Positions 34,322 through 42,900 of a DNA stretch of 64,000 bases are shown here, in pieces. Location of the stretch: contig CAMCEE010000006.1 in the NCBI GenBank assembly GCA_945873815.1, positions 1 through 64,000 on the forward strand, given 5' to 3'. Position 1 is the first letter of the stretch. Every line of letters starts with the position of its first letter. Source of the stretch: an uncultured Caryophanales bacterium (GTDB taxonomy: Bacteria > Bacillota_I > Bacilli_A > RFN20 > CAG-449). A model generated the notes under the pieces. That model saw only the letters and a program-made list of their open reading frames with translations, ran no database searches and had not been told where the DNA came from. Position numbers and translations under genes: made by a program.

Positions 34322-34397
34322 TTGTTATTTTTTTCTTTTGTGATATAATTAAATTAACGAGCGCAAAAAACGTCGTTTTTTTTTACGCTTTTTCCTG
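34322..34397 (+). promoter_or_regulatory. Strong promoter followed at once by a terminator-like hairpin
   Basis: TTGTTA (34322-34327), 16-base spacer, extended -10 TGATATAAT (34341-34349). The transcript would start near 34356 and immediately enter AGCGCAAAAAACG t CGTTTTTT...ACGCT, a hairpin with T-runs (about 34360-34390). No plus-strand gene follows before 35817. It could be a very short RNA or an attenuated start. Confidence 0.4.
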
Positions 34398-34456
34398 TCA
34401 TTATCAATAAAAGTATTTTACCTATCATATAATGATAGAATTATATAAAATTTAAA

Positions 34457-34486
34457 AAAATGATGATTAATAAATCACCATTTTCC
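34457..34486. terminator. Hairpin downstream of the 57-residue gene
   Basis: Stem AAATGATGATT / AATCACCATTT with one mismatch and a short loop, flanked by A and T tracts on both sides. Confidence 0.45.
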
Positions 34487-34501
34487 TATGTTATAAATTT
34501 A

Positions 34502-34675
34502 TTATTTTAGATCATCATTTTCTATGTCATTATCGTATTCGAGCATATCTATCTTTTCCATCAATAATTCTTGTGGAGATATCCCCGATATTGTTTCAAT
34601 GACATTGAAATCCAACCCCATCTCAAAAAGAATATTCGCTATTTTGAATTGTTCTTTCTTTTTATCCGTTTTCAT
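34502..34675 (-). CDS. Small protein resembling PDDEXK-transposase C-terminal tail
   Basis: 57 residues. The segment FKIANILFEMGLDFNVIETISGISPQELL strongly resembles the C-terminal helix-turn-helix-like tail of Rpn/PDDEXK-type transposase nucleases (KMLEKGLDIELIMEITGLSKEEI-like pattern). No nuclease core is present. Start set at ATG 34675, with AGGTGG five bases upstream, so it may be a real stand-alone gene or a remnant. Confidence 0.5.
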   Translation of the reverse strand: MKTDKKKEQFKIANILFEMGLDFNVIETISGISPQELLMEKIDMLEYDNDIENDDLK

Positions 34676-34728
34676 ATTATCCACCTAATATAAATTATGA
34701 GATGAATAATTTTTTTTATTCAAATTGA

Positions 34729-34977
34729 TTATTTTTTAATTGTTTTTAATGCTTTAGCAATTTGATCAGGACAAGAAGTTGGTTTAAATCCACATTTAAT
34801 CCCTTCTAATCTAGAGATTGCTTCATCAATATCCATACCTTTTAACAATGAAGATAAGCCAGCAAGATTACCATTGCATCCACCAACAACTCTAATTGAG
34901 ACAATTTTATTATCTTCATAATCGATATCATATTGACGTGAGCAAACACCACTTGGAATATATTTTAAACTTTCCAT
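34729..34977 (-). CDS. TSCPD-domain protein (TIGR03905 family)
   Basis: 82 residues of the stand-alone TSCPD family. The signature TSCPDQIAKAL is at the C-terminus, with VCSRQYD and VGGCNGNL (Cys residues) before it. The domain also occurs at the end of class II ribonucleotide reductases; the small form has no settled function. RBS AGGGGG. It is 25 bases behind pduL in the same direction. Confidence 0.85.
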   Translation of the reverse strand: MESLKYIPSGVCSRQYDIDYEDNKIVSIRVVGGCNGNLAGLSSLLKGMDIDEAISRLEGIKCGFKPTSCPDQIAKALKTIKK

Positions 34978-35002
34978 AAATCCCCCTAATTAACATGAAG
35001 AA

Positions 35003-35575
35003 CTATTTAACTAATTCTCCAAATACTTCTCCACTTAATGCACCAGCATTAGCTTCATCCGTATCGATATGCATTGCAAGAGCATAAGATGGACTTACTC
35101 TAACAACAGTATCACCAAATACAAGTGATCTACCTGTTTCATTTAATACTTTGACATTTACAATGTCACCATTTTTAACTCCAAATGCTTCAGCATCTGC
35201 AGGAGTCATATGAATATGACGTTTTGCAACAATAACGCCTTCTTTTAATTCAATTTCACCGCATGGACCAACTAATTTACATGCTGCAGAACCAGCTACA
35301 TCACCTGATTCTCTAACAGGAGCAACTACGCCTACCGTTCTAGCGTCAGTAAATGATAATTCTACTTGATCTGCTTTTCTAACTGGTCCTAAAATTGTAC
35401 AAGTAACTTCACCCTTTGGTCCGACTACTCTAATTCTTTGATTTGATGCAAATTGACCAGGTTGAGATAACATTTTTTTAACTTCAAGTTGGAAACCTTT
35501 ACCAAATAATACTTCTAATGTTTCTTGTGTAACGTGTGCATGACGAGCACTTGTTTCGATAATAAATTGTGCCAT
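35003..35575 (-). CDS. pduL: PduL-type phosphate acyltransferase
   Basis: 190 residues of the PduL family, which interconvert acyl-CoA and acyl phosphate. Zn-binding His residues appear in ETSARHAHVT at the start and AKRHIHMTPADAEAFG near 130, with the repeated GP.GE elements of the two barrel domains. No microcompartment signal extension or shell protein is nearby, so it probably acts as a housekeeping Pta substitute with an acetate kinase encoded elsewhere. Promoter 35622-35650 and RBS AAGGAG lie upstream. Confidence 0.88.
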   Translation of the reverse strand: MAQFIIETSARHAHVTQETLEVLFGKGFQLEVKKMLSQPGQFASNQRIRVVGPKGEVTCTILGPVRKADQVELSFTDARTVGVVAPVRESGDVAGSAACKLVGPCGEIELKEGVIVAKRHIHMTPADAEAFGVKNGDIVNVKVLNETGRSLVFGDTVVRVSPSYALAMHIDTDEANAGALSGEVFGELVK

Positions 35576-35621
35576 TATAACGACTCCTTCTTTTCATATT
35601 TCGCTTTTTTGCGACATAATT

Positions 35622-35650
35622 ATCTTACTATTTAATCGTTTTTTTGTCTA
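35622..35650 (-). promoter_or_regulatory. Probable promoter of pduL
   Basis: Minus strand TAGACA (35650-35645), 17-base spacer, TAAGAT (35627-35622), about 45 bases before the start codon. Confidence 0.4.
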
Positions 35651-35816
35651 TAAATAGGAGTATAATCAAAAATCTTTTGTTCCTAAAGTGTAAAAAGAAG
35701 AAAAAAATATTCAATGTTAGCGTTTTCATTGCCATTTCATTCTGCTCTTGATTGAATTATATATTATTAAATATATATACTAATAATTAACTGATAAGAA
35801 TGGCTGAGGTGATTAT

Positions 35817-37649
35817 ATGTTATTTGGCAAACATGTCAATAAATACTATAAAAAATATTTTTGGTACTTCTTTTTCGGCTTTTTATTCTTAGTATTTGTC
35901 GATTACATCCAATTGTTTATTCCACAAATAACCGGTGACATCGTAGATGCAGTAATCAATGCTGTAAATGGAAATCCTAATCCTAATCTACCTTCAATCG
36001 GACTCAATAATTACGATTTTTTAATTCAAGAAACACTATGGATAGTACTTGTCGGTTTAGGAATGTTTGCAGGAAGAAGTGCATGGAGAATTTTCATTTT
36101 TGGAGAATCCATTAGAATACAAGCGGATATTCGTGGAGAAATGTTCAAAAAAACGGAGATATTGTCTCAAAGATATTATAAAGAAAATAAAACTGGAGCG
36201 ATTTTATCTTATTTCAGCAACGATTTAGAAACAGTTGAGGAAGCTTTTGGTTTTGGTATCGTCCAACTTGTAGATGGTGTCTTTTTGCTTATTATGTCAT
36301 TCATTAGAATGCTAAGAATCGATGCAATATTAACGTTAATTCTATTAATTCCAATTATCGCGCTTTGCATAGTCGCTTTCTTTGTTGAAAAAATAATGGA
36401 CAAAAAATTTGAAAAAAGACAAAAAGCTTATGAAGATATGTCAGATTTTGCTCAAGAAAACTTCACAGGTATCAGGGTCATTAAAGCATTTGTCAAAGAA
36501 AAGAAAGAATTAAATCAATTTGCAAAACAAGCAAAGAAGAATAAAGATACAAATATCAGTTTTTCAAGAACAGATGCAATTTTAAACGTTCTCTTTGATG
36601 TATTGATCTACGTGATATTCGGCGTAATCTTAATTGGTGGAAGTTATTTAGTATATCTCTTCATCCAATCAGGTGGATACAAAGAAGGAACCAATCCAAA
36701 TTCGTTAAAAGGAATATCCGTTGGTCAATTAGTTGTTTTCATCGGATATGTTGATACAATAATTTGGCCAATCTTCGCTTTAGCAGGTATAATCAATCTA
36801 ACTGCAAGAGCAAAGGCTTCACTAAGAAGAATCTCAACTTTATTAGATGAAAAAGTTGAAATAGTTGATGACAAAGTAATTACTCCAGATGATATAAAAG
36901 GAGAGATTGAATTTAGAAACTTCAATTTCTCATTCCCTGATGATCCAGAAGGAGTAATTCTTAAAGATATTAATTTAAAGATTAATGCAGGAGAAACAAT
37001 AGGTATCGTTGGTAAGATTGGCTCTGGTAAATCTACTTTAGTTAACATGCTATTTAGACTATATAATGTGGAAGAAAACACATTATTCATCGATGGAAAT
37101 GATATTATGCATTTACCAATAAAAATGGTAAGAGAAAATATTGGATATTGTCCTCAAGATAATTTCTTATTCTCAGATTCAGTTAGAAATAATATTGCTT
37201 TTTCAAATAAAGACTTATCTGATGAATTAGTTAAAGAAGCAGCAGAATTCTCTTCCGTAAGTGAAAACATCGAAGGATTCAAAGATAAATATGAAACACT
37301 AATTGGAGAAAAAGGTGTTTCCTTATCCGGTGGTCAAAAACAAAGAATTTCAATTTCAAGAGCAATCGTAAAAGATCCAAAAATACTTGTCCTTGATGAT
37401 TCTGTGAGCGCAGTCGATGTTAAAACAGAAGAAACAATCATCTCTAATATTAAAAAAATTAGAAAAGGAAAAACAACATTACTCATCGCTTCTAGAGTAT
37501 CAACAGTTATGTCACTTGATAGAATCATTGTTCTTGATGATGGTAAAGTAGATGCATTTGGAACACATGAAGAATGTATGTCTTCATCGAAAATATATGC
37601 TAGAATGGTCGAGCTCCAATCTCTAGAAAAAGAAATGGAGGGTGAATAA
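35817..37649 (+). CDS. Heterodimeric ABC exporter, degenerate-site half
   Basis: 610 residues: six-helix exporter domain with an extra outer loop (VNGNPNPNLPSIGLNNYD), then an ATPase domain. Walker A GKIGSGKST, canonical LSGGQ, Walker B LVLDDSVSAVD with Asp instead of the catalytic Glu. It pairs with the next gene, which overlaps it by eight bases. RBS GAGGTG. No regulator gene is adjacent, unlike the MarR-controlled pair at 23-27 kb. Confidence 0.88.
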   Translation: MLFGKHVNKYYKKYFWYFFFGFLFLVFVDYIQLFIPQITGDIVDAVINAVNGNPNPNLPSIGLNNYDFLIQETLWIVLVGLGMFAGRSAWRIFIFGESIRIQADIRGEMFKKTEILSQRYYKENKTGAILSYFSNDLETVEEAFGFGIVQLVDGVFLLIMSFIRMLRIDAILTLILLIPIIALCIVAFFVEKIMDKKFEKRQKAYEDMSDFAQENFTGIRVIKAFVKEKKELNQFAKQAKKNKDTNISFSRTDAILNVLFDVLIYVIFGVILIGGSYLVYLFIQSGGYKEGTNPNSLKGISVGQLVVFIGYVDTIIWPIFALAGIINLTARAKASLRRISTLLDEKVEIVDDKVITPDDIKGEIEFRNFNFSFPDDPEGVILKDINLKINAGETIGIVGKIGSGKSTLVNMLFRLYNVEENTLFIDGNDIMHLPIKMVRENIGYCPQDNFLFSDSVRNNIAFSNKDLSDELVKEAAEFSSVSENIEGFKDKYETLIGEKGVSLSGGQKQRISISRAIVKDPKILVLDDSVSAVDVKTEETIISNIKKIRKGKTTLLIASRVSTVMSLDRIIVLDDGKVDAFGTHEECMSSSKIYARMVELQSLEKEMEGE

Positions 37650-39504
37650 TATGGCAGAGCACGTTTATGAAAAAAACGATCGTCACATGGGTGATTTTGA
37701 AATCATTAAAAAGACTTGGCCTTACGTTAAACCATACTTATGGAAGTTAATTTGCGTCTTACTATTAATGATACTCATGATATTTGTTGACCTAGCTTCT
37801 ACGGTATTACCTGGTTATATCACCTCTTCTCTTCAAGATTTAGCAAGAGATTTCGGTGGTAATCCATCACTTATCGCCATTAGTGATATGAGTAAAGTAT
37901 TTATTCTATGCGGAGGATTATTCGCCGTTAGTATGATGAATACGATTCTTGTTTATATCACTAGAATGTCTTTGCAAAAAATTGGCCAAAGCATCATCTA
38001 CGATATGCGTATGTTTGTGTTCGAGCACATCGATAATATGTCAATTGCTCAAATCAATGAAATTCCAGTTGGAAGCTTAGTAACTAGGGTAGCATCAGAT
38101 ACCAACCAACTAAGCGATCTATTCACAAATACCATTGTTAATTTAATAAAGAATGTTCTTTTATTAGTCGGTGTTACGCTCATCATGTATCTCATCGATT
38201 GGAGAATTGCAACAATCCTTGTCTGCTTCATGCCAATAATTGGAATTGCTTCTTATTTCTTTAGAAAATTCTCAAGAGCAAATTATCGTAAAGTAAGACA
38301 TTCTTTCTCTGTAATGAATGCTTTCTTAAACGAGAATATTTCTGGAATGAAGATTACTCAAATATTCAATCAAGAAGAACAAAAGAAAACAGAATTTGAT
38401 CGATTAAATGATGATATTGTTAAATCGAGGAAAACAGACGTTAAAATATTTGCTCTATTCCGTCCATCAATTACTTTGATTTATTATATTGCACTTGCGG
38501 CAGTATTTGGATTAGGTACATATTTCTGCGTTAGATATGGAGTAGTTTCAAGTCCATTACTCGGAGGGTTTATAGAACTTTCTATCGTCGGTATCGTCCA
38601 AGTATTCTATTCATTAGTAAGTAAGTTCTTCAATCCAATACAAAATCTTGCCGATCAATTAAACGCTTTACAAAGAGCATTTACTTCTTGTGAAAGATTA
38701 TACAATCTCATCGAAACAAAACCAGATTTTAGAAACGTTGAAAACCCATTGCAAATCGAGCATTTCAATGGGGATATCGAATTTAAGAATGTTTGGTTTG
38801 CATATAAAGAAGATGAATGGATTTTAAAAGATGTATCATTTCACATTGCACCTAAACAAGTTGTAGCTTTTGTTGGTGCAACGGGCGCTGGAAAAACGAC
38901 AATTCTTCAACTTATCGTTAGAAACTATGATATTCAAAAAGGCCAAATCTTAATCGATGGCCACGATATTAGAGAAATCGATATAAAATCATTAAGACGT
39001 GGAATTGGTCAAATGTTACAAGATGTCTTCCTTTTCTCCGGTTCAATCAAGTCAAATATCAATTTAAGAGATGATAGTATCTCTGATGAAGCAATCATCG
39101 ATGCTTGTAAATATGTAAATGCAGATTCATTCATCGATAAGTTAGATAAAGGCTTAGATACTGAAGTAAATGAAGGAGGTAACAACTTCTCTTCTGGACA
39201 AAGACAATTACTTAGTTTTGCTCGAACAGTAGTTCATAAACCACAAATTCTCATTCTCGATGAAGCGACTGCGAATATCGACACTGAAACGGAACAAATA
39301 ATTCAAGAATCTCTCTTAAAAATGATGAATATTGGTACGATGCTTATAGTTGCTCATAGATTATCAACAATTCAACATGCTGACAATATCATTTGCTTAC
39401 AACATGGTAAGATAATCGAACAAGGTAATCATCAAGAATTATTAAAGAATAAAGGATATTACTACAATCTCTATAGGCTTCAATACCAAGATCAAGAGAA
39501 ATAG
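37642..39504 (+). CDS. Heterodimeric ABC exporter, catalytically competent half
   Basis: 620 residues with an amphipathic N-terminal segment, six transmembrane helices and an ATPase domain. Walker A GATGAGKTT, Walker B LILDEATANID with the catalytic Glu, degenerate signature FSSGQ. Complements the partner's degenerate Walker B, giving one active ATP site as in TM287/288 and LmrCD. Start ATG lies inside the end of the upstream gene. Substrate unknown. Confidence 0.88.
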   Translation: MNNMAEHVYEKNDRHMGDFEIIKKTWPYVKPYLWKLICVLLLMILMIFVDLASTVLPGYITSSLQDLARDFGGNPSLIAISDMSKVFILCGGLFAVSMMNTILVYITRMSLQKIGQSIIYDMRMFVFEHIDNMSIAQINEIPVGSLVTRVASDTNQLSDLFTNTIVNLIKNVLLLVGVTLIMYLIDWRIATILVCFMPIIGIASYFFRKFSRANYRKVRHSFSVMNAFLNENISGMKITQIFNQEEQKKTEFDRLNDDIVKSRKTDVKIFALFRPSITLIYYIALAAVFGLGTYFCVRYGVVSSPLLGGFIELSIVGIVQVFYSLVSKFFNPIQNLADQLNALQRAFTSCERLYNLIETKPDFRNVENPLQIEHFNGDIEFKNVWFAYKEDEWILKDVSFHIAPKQVVAFVGATGAGKTTILQLIVRNYDIQKGQILIDGHDIREIDIKSLRRGIGQMLQDVFLFSGSIKSNINLRDDSISDEAIIDACKYVNADSFIDKLDKGLDTEVNEGGNNFSSGQRQLLSFARTVVHKPQILILDEATANIDTETEQIIQESLLKMMNIGTMLIVAHRLSTIQHADNIICLQHGKIIEQGNHQELLKNKGYYYNLYRLQYQDQEK

Positions 39505-39524
39505 GTTCTTCAAAATCTAACGAA

Positions 39525-39555
39525 GGGGTGCATAAATTAATCTCACCCCTTTTTC
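39525..39555 (+). terminator. Terminator of the ABC exporter operon
   Basis: GGGGTG (39525-39530), 13-base loop, CACCCC (39544-39549), then TTTTT. Confidence 0.75.
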
Positions 39556-39726
39556 TATTAGATGAGATATAAGATAAGATTTCCAAATTATTAAAATATA
39601 CTTTTATAACTTATTTCCTACTTTTTTTGAATTATTTATCTTTCTAAAGATAAAGTCTACATAAATTTTTGCATTTAGTTTTTCAACTAACAACCTATTT
39701 TTGTAGCGCTTAAATTACATTTTATG

Positions 39727-39755
39727 TTGTTTATTGTATAAGCATAAGATATAAT
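39727..39755 (+). promoter_or_regulatory. Promoter of the Ca/Na antiporter gene
   Basis: TTGTTT (39727-39732), 17-base spacer, perfect TATAAT (39750-39755), 30 bases before the start codon. The 200 bases before it hold no gene or clear structure. Confidence 0.6.
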
Positions 39756-39784
39756 TGATATGTTTTGAAAAAGGAGTACAATCA

Positions 39785-40849
39785 ATGTTTAATTCATTAC
39801 AACCATGGTCATTAATAGTCATCTACTTAGTCTTAGCTGCAGCAATCTGTTTCTTGTCAAAGAAACTCGCCGATTACGTGGATGCGTTAGATAAAAAAAC
39901 TAAAGTTTCCGGTGCTTTTATAGGTGCAGTTTTACTAGCAGCAGTCACTTCCCTTCCAGAATTGTTCACAAGTATTTCTGCAACGATTCTTCTTCCAGAT
40001 TCTGCAAATCTAGTTGTTGGGAATATCCTAGGATCAAATTTATTTAATTTAGCAATCATTGGATTTGCAATGATATTCTATTTTAAATCATTTGCAAAAT
40101 CAAAATTTGAATTTAAATCGCATTTCATCGTATTAGTTGGTGTATTAGGAATCTATGGAATCGTTTCATATGGTATTATGGGAAGTTCTTCCATTCAACC
40201 GATTTTTGGAACAAGCGGATACTTAAAAAATGTAAACTGGATTGCGATATTGATTCTTATAATCTATGGAATTACTATATACTTCCAACCAAAAGAAGAA
40301 AATGATGAAGATAATGAAGAAAAAATTGACCCATATAAGAACTTATCATTAAAACAAGTAGTTATCAGATTTGTAATTTGTGCTTTATTATTAGTAGGAA
40401 CATCAATCTTAATCACATACAATACCGATGCAATCGCTAATGCATTTAACCTTGATGCAACTCTTGCTGGAGCAATATTCCTTGCAGTTGCAACATCCCT
40501 TCCAGAATTAGTATCAACAATCACATTATGTAAAAAAGGGAACTTCAATGCTGCTTTAGGAGATATTATTGGATCTTGTCTATTCAATTTTACTATCATC
40601 GGACTAGCTGAATTCATGTCATATAAATCATCCTTATTACCAGGATATATCGCGGGAGATCCGAATATAATTAATGCGATTAAAATGATTATTATTACAC
40701 TAGTTGTTATTGTATTCTTGAGCATTTCATTAATCGTGAATTATTATGCAAAGAGAAAAAATAAAGAAGAAGATAAAATAAATTATGTTATATATATCAT
40801 TTCTGGAATCGCACTACTTTCTGGATACATTATCTTCCTAATTATATAA
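39785..40849 (+). CDS. Calcium/sodium antiporter (CaxA/YrbG family)
   Basis: 354 residues with ten to eleven helices in two inverted repeats. Each repeat carries the ion-binding alpha motif (GAVLLAAVTSLPELFTS and GAIFLAVATSLPELVST), paired with GNILGSNLFNL and GDIIGSCLFNF. The Glu residues in these motifs bind Ca2+/Na+ in the NCX family. A charged loop EENDEDNEEK joins the halves. Start set at ATG 39785 (GGAG at eight bases); an earlier in-frame start overlaps the promoter. Confidence 0.9.
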   Translation: MFNSLQPWSLIVIYLVLAAAICFLSKKLADYVDALDKKTKVSGAFIGAVLLAAVTSLPELFTSISATILLPDSANLVVGNILGSNLFNLAIIGFAMIFYFKSFAKSKFEFKSHFIVLVGVLGIYGIVSYGIMGSSSIQPIFGTSGYLKNVNWIAILILIIYGITIYFQPKEENDEDNEEKIDPYKNLSLKQVVIRFVICALLLVGTSILITYNTDAIANAFNLDATLAGAIFLAVATSLPELVSTITLCKKGNFNAALGDIIGSCLFNFTIIGLAEFMSYKSSLLPGYIAGDPNIINAIKMIIITLVVIVFLSISLIVNYYAKRKNKEEDKINYVIYIISGIALLSGYIIFLII

Positions 40850-40860
40850 AACCAAATTAA

Positions 40861-40902
40861 AAGCGTAGATGCAGGCAAATATGCATTTACGCTTCTTTTT
40901 TT
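40861..40902. terminator. Strong bidirectional terminator
   Basis: 13-pair stem AAGCGTAGATGCA (40861-40873) with TGCATTTACGCTT (40882-40894), one G-U pair, then seven T. Shared by the convergent antiporter and DJ-1 genes. Confidence 0.8.
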
Positions 40903-41449
40903 ATTCTCCTTTACAAGCGTTTCTTAATGATTCACTCGCTTTTTTTCCATGAAAGAATTCATAGATTCTAAGTCCAAAATCAATAGAATAATACATTGAC
41001 TTCGCAGTGATGAAGTTGCCATCACAAACTACTCCTTCATCACGTTTATAATTTCCATCTACCACATATTCTTCAAAGCCAGGGTAGCATGTATAATTCT
41101 TCCCTTTTAAATATCCTAATCTTCCAATTAACATAGGCGCAGCACAAATTGCAGATACCAATTTACCTTTGTCAGCAAAATAAGATATTATCTCATCAAC
41201 TTTCTTTATGAAGGCGAGAATCTTAAAGCTTCCAGGTCCTCCTGGAATAATCAAAGCATCAAAAGAAGATAAATCAACCTCATCAATCGTTTTAGAAAGT
41301 ACTAAATTATTTCCGCATTTTGTCGTTATTTCTTTTCTTCCCATCATAGAAGCAAGAATAACTTCCTCTCCTCCACGAATAAGAACGTCTTGTGTAGCAA
41401 GCGCTTCAACATCTTCAAATGCATCACCGATTAACATCAAATATTTCAT
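40901..41449 (-). CDS. DJ-1/PfpI family protein
   Basis: 182 residues. The nucleophile elbow SAICAAPMLIG holds the conserved reactive Cys, and LIIPGGPGS supplies the Glu/Gly-loop region. Members act as glyoxalase/deglycase-like or redox-sensing proteins; the exact role here is open. It lies 11 bases behind gatB and is probably the last gene of the pcrA-gatCAB operon. Its own RBS is weak (GGATCA). Confidence 0.85.
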   Translation of the reverse strand: MKYLMLIGDAFEDVEALATQDVLIRGGEEVILASMMGRKEITTKCGNNLVLSKTIDEVDLSSFDALIIPGGPGSFKILAFIKKVDEIISYFADKGKLVSAICAAPMLIGRLGYLKGKNYTCYPGFEEYVVDGNYKRDEGVVCDGNFITAKSMYYSIDFGLRIYEFFHGKKASESLRNACKGE

Positions 41450-41460
41450 AATTAATGATC

Positions 41461-42900
41461 CTATCTCTTGTTTAATGATTCAACAACAAGTTTATTTGCA
41501 ATTTGTGGGTTAACTTTTCCCTTACTTGCTTTCATAATTTGTCCAACTAAGAACCCAACTGCACGATCTTTTCCATTTTTATAATCAACAACGGATTGAG
41601 GGAATGAATCAATTACACTATCAACAAGAGATTGAATCTCGTCGACATTTGAATTTTGTTTCAATCCTAATTCATCTGCAATCTTTATCGCGGAAGCGTT
41701 ATCTATTACCATATTTTCAAATACTTTACGTCCTTGATTAAATGATAATTCACCCTTTTCAAGCATAATAATAAGCGATAATAAATTATCTGGCGATACT
41801 TTAAATTGATTGATAGATAAATTATTTTTATTTAGATATGCAAGAATATCTCCATTAATCCAGTTCCAAAACAATTTTGCTTTTGATGAATCAATCTTAA
41901 CGCATTCATCAAAATAACGATTCATCGAAAGATCTTGTAACATTTGATTAGCTTCATCTTCACTCAATCCAAGACTAATGTATCTTTCGTATTTTTCAGA
42001 TGCTAATTCAGGACAAGTATCTATTGCATCTTGAACAAATTTATCACTTAATCTAATAGGAATGATGTTTGGTTCAGTGAAATACTTATAATCGACTGCA
42101 TCAGTTTTCTTTCTCATCATGACAGTTTCTTTTTTTATCTCATCAAAACGTCTTGTTTCTTGTTCTACAGGAATTCCTTTAAGAAGAAGTTTAGCTTGTC
42201 TAGAAACTTCATAATCAATTGCTCTTTGAACGTTTGCAATACTATTCAAATTCTTAACTTCAACTTTCGTTCCATATTTATCGCTTCCACAAGGTCTAAT
42301 TGAGACATTAACATCACATCTTAACGAGCCTTCTTCCATCTTACCATCAGAGACTTCAGTAAATACGACGATTGATCTAATTGCATCAACGTATTTTGCC
42401 GCCTCTTCTCCTGAACGAATTTCAGGTTCTGAAACAATTTCAACAAGTGGAGTACCTGCACGGTTATAATCAACAAGCGTACAATCCGCCATATGGTGTT
42501 GCATACATGTATCTTCTTCCATATGTAATCTTTCAATGTGAATACGTTTAGAGGATCCATCATTCAACTTAATGTCCACATATCCCTTAGACCCGATTGG
42601 ACGAGCTTGTTGTGTAATTTGGAATCCTTTTGGTAAATCGCTGTAAAAGTAATTTTTTCTATCAAACCACAATTCATGATCAATCTTCATATTCAATGCA
42701 TTCGATACTCTAATCGCATTGATTACTGCTTGTTTATTAACTATCGGCATCGTTCCTGGGAATGCCATATCTAAAGGTCTAACGCAAGTATTAGGTTCTT
42801 CACCAAAACTAACTTTACCGCTTGAAAACATCTTTGATTTAGTTTTCATTTCTACGTGAATTTCAATACCAATTATCGCTTCAAAATTCATCCTACTCAC
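41461..42900 (-). CDS. gatB: Asp/Glu-tRNA(Asn/Gln) amidotransferase subunit B
   Basis: 479 residues, full length. N-terminal GIEIHVEMKTKSKMFS, MEEGSLRCDVNVS and the helical/YqeY tail (VGFLVGQIMKASKGKVNPQIANKLV) are all typical. With GatA and GatC it converts Glu-tRNA(Gln) to Gln-tRNA(Gln). Since asnS is present at 53.5 kb, Gln-tRNA is the likely main product. Start overlaps the gatA stop by eight bases. Confidence 0.96.
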   Translation of the reverse strand: MSRMNFEAIIGIEIHVEMKTKSKMFSSGKVSFGEEPNTCVRPLDMAFPGTMPIVNKQAVINAIRVSNALNMKIDHELWFDRKNYFYSDLPKGFQITQQARPIGSKGYVDIKLNDGSSKRIHIERLHMEEDTCMQHHMADCTLVDYNRAGTPLVEIVSEPEIRSGEEAAKYVDAIRSIVVFTEVSDGKMEEGSLRCDVNVSIRPCGSDKYGTKVEVKNLNSIANVQRAIDYEVSRQAKLLLKGIPVEQETRRFDEIKKETVMMRKKTDAVDYKYFTEPNIIPIRLSDKFVQDAIDTCPELASEKYERYISLGLSEDEANQMLQDLSMNRYFDECVKIDSSKAKLFWNWINGDILAYLNKNNLSINQFKVSPDNLLSLIIMLEKGELSFNQGRKVFENMVIDNASAIKIADELGLKQNSNVDEIQSLVDSVIDSFPQSVVDYKNGKDRAVGFLVGQIMKASKGKVNPQIANKLVVESLNKR

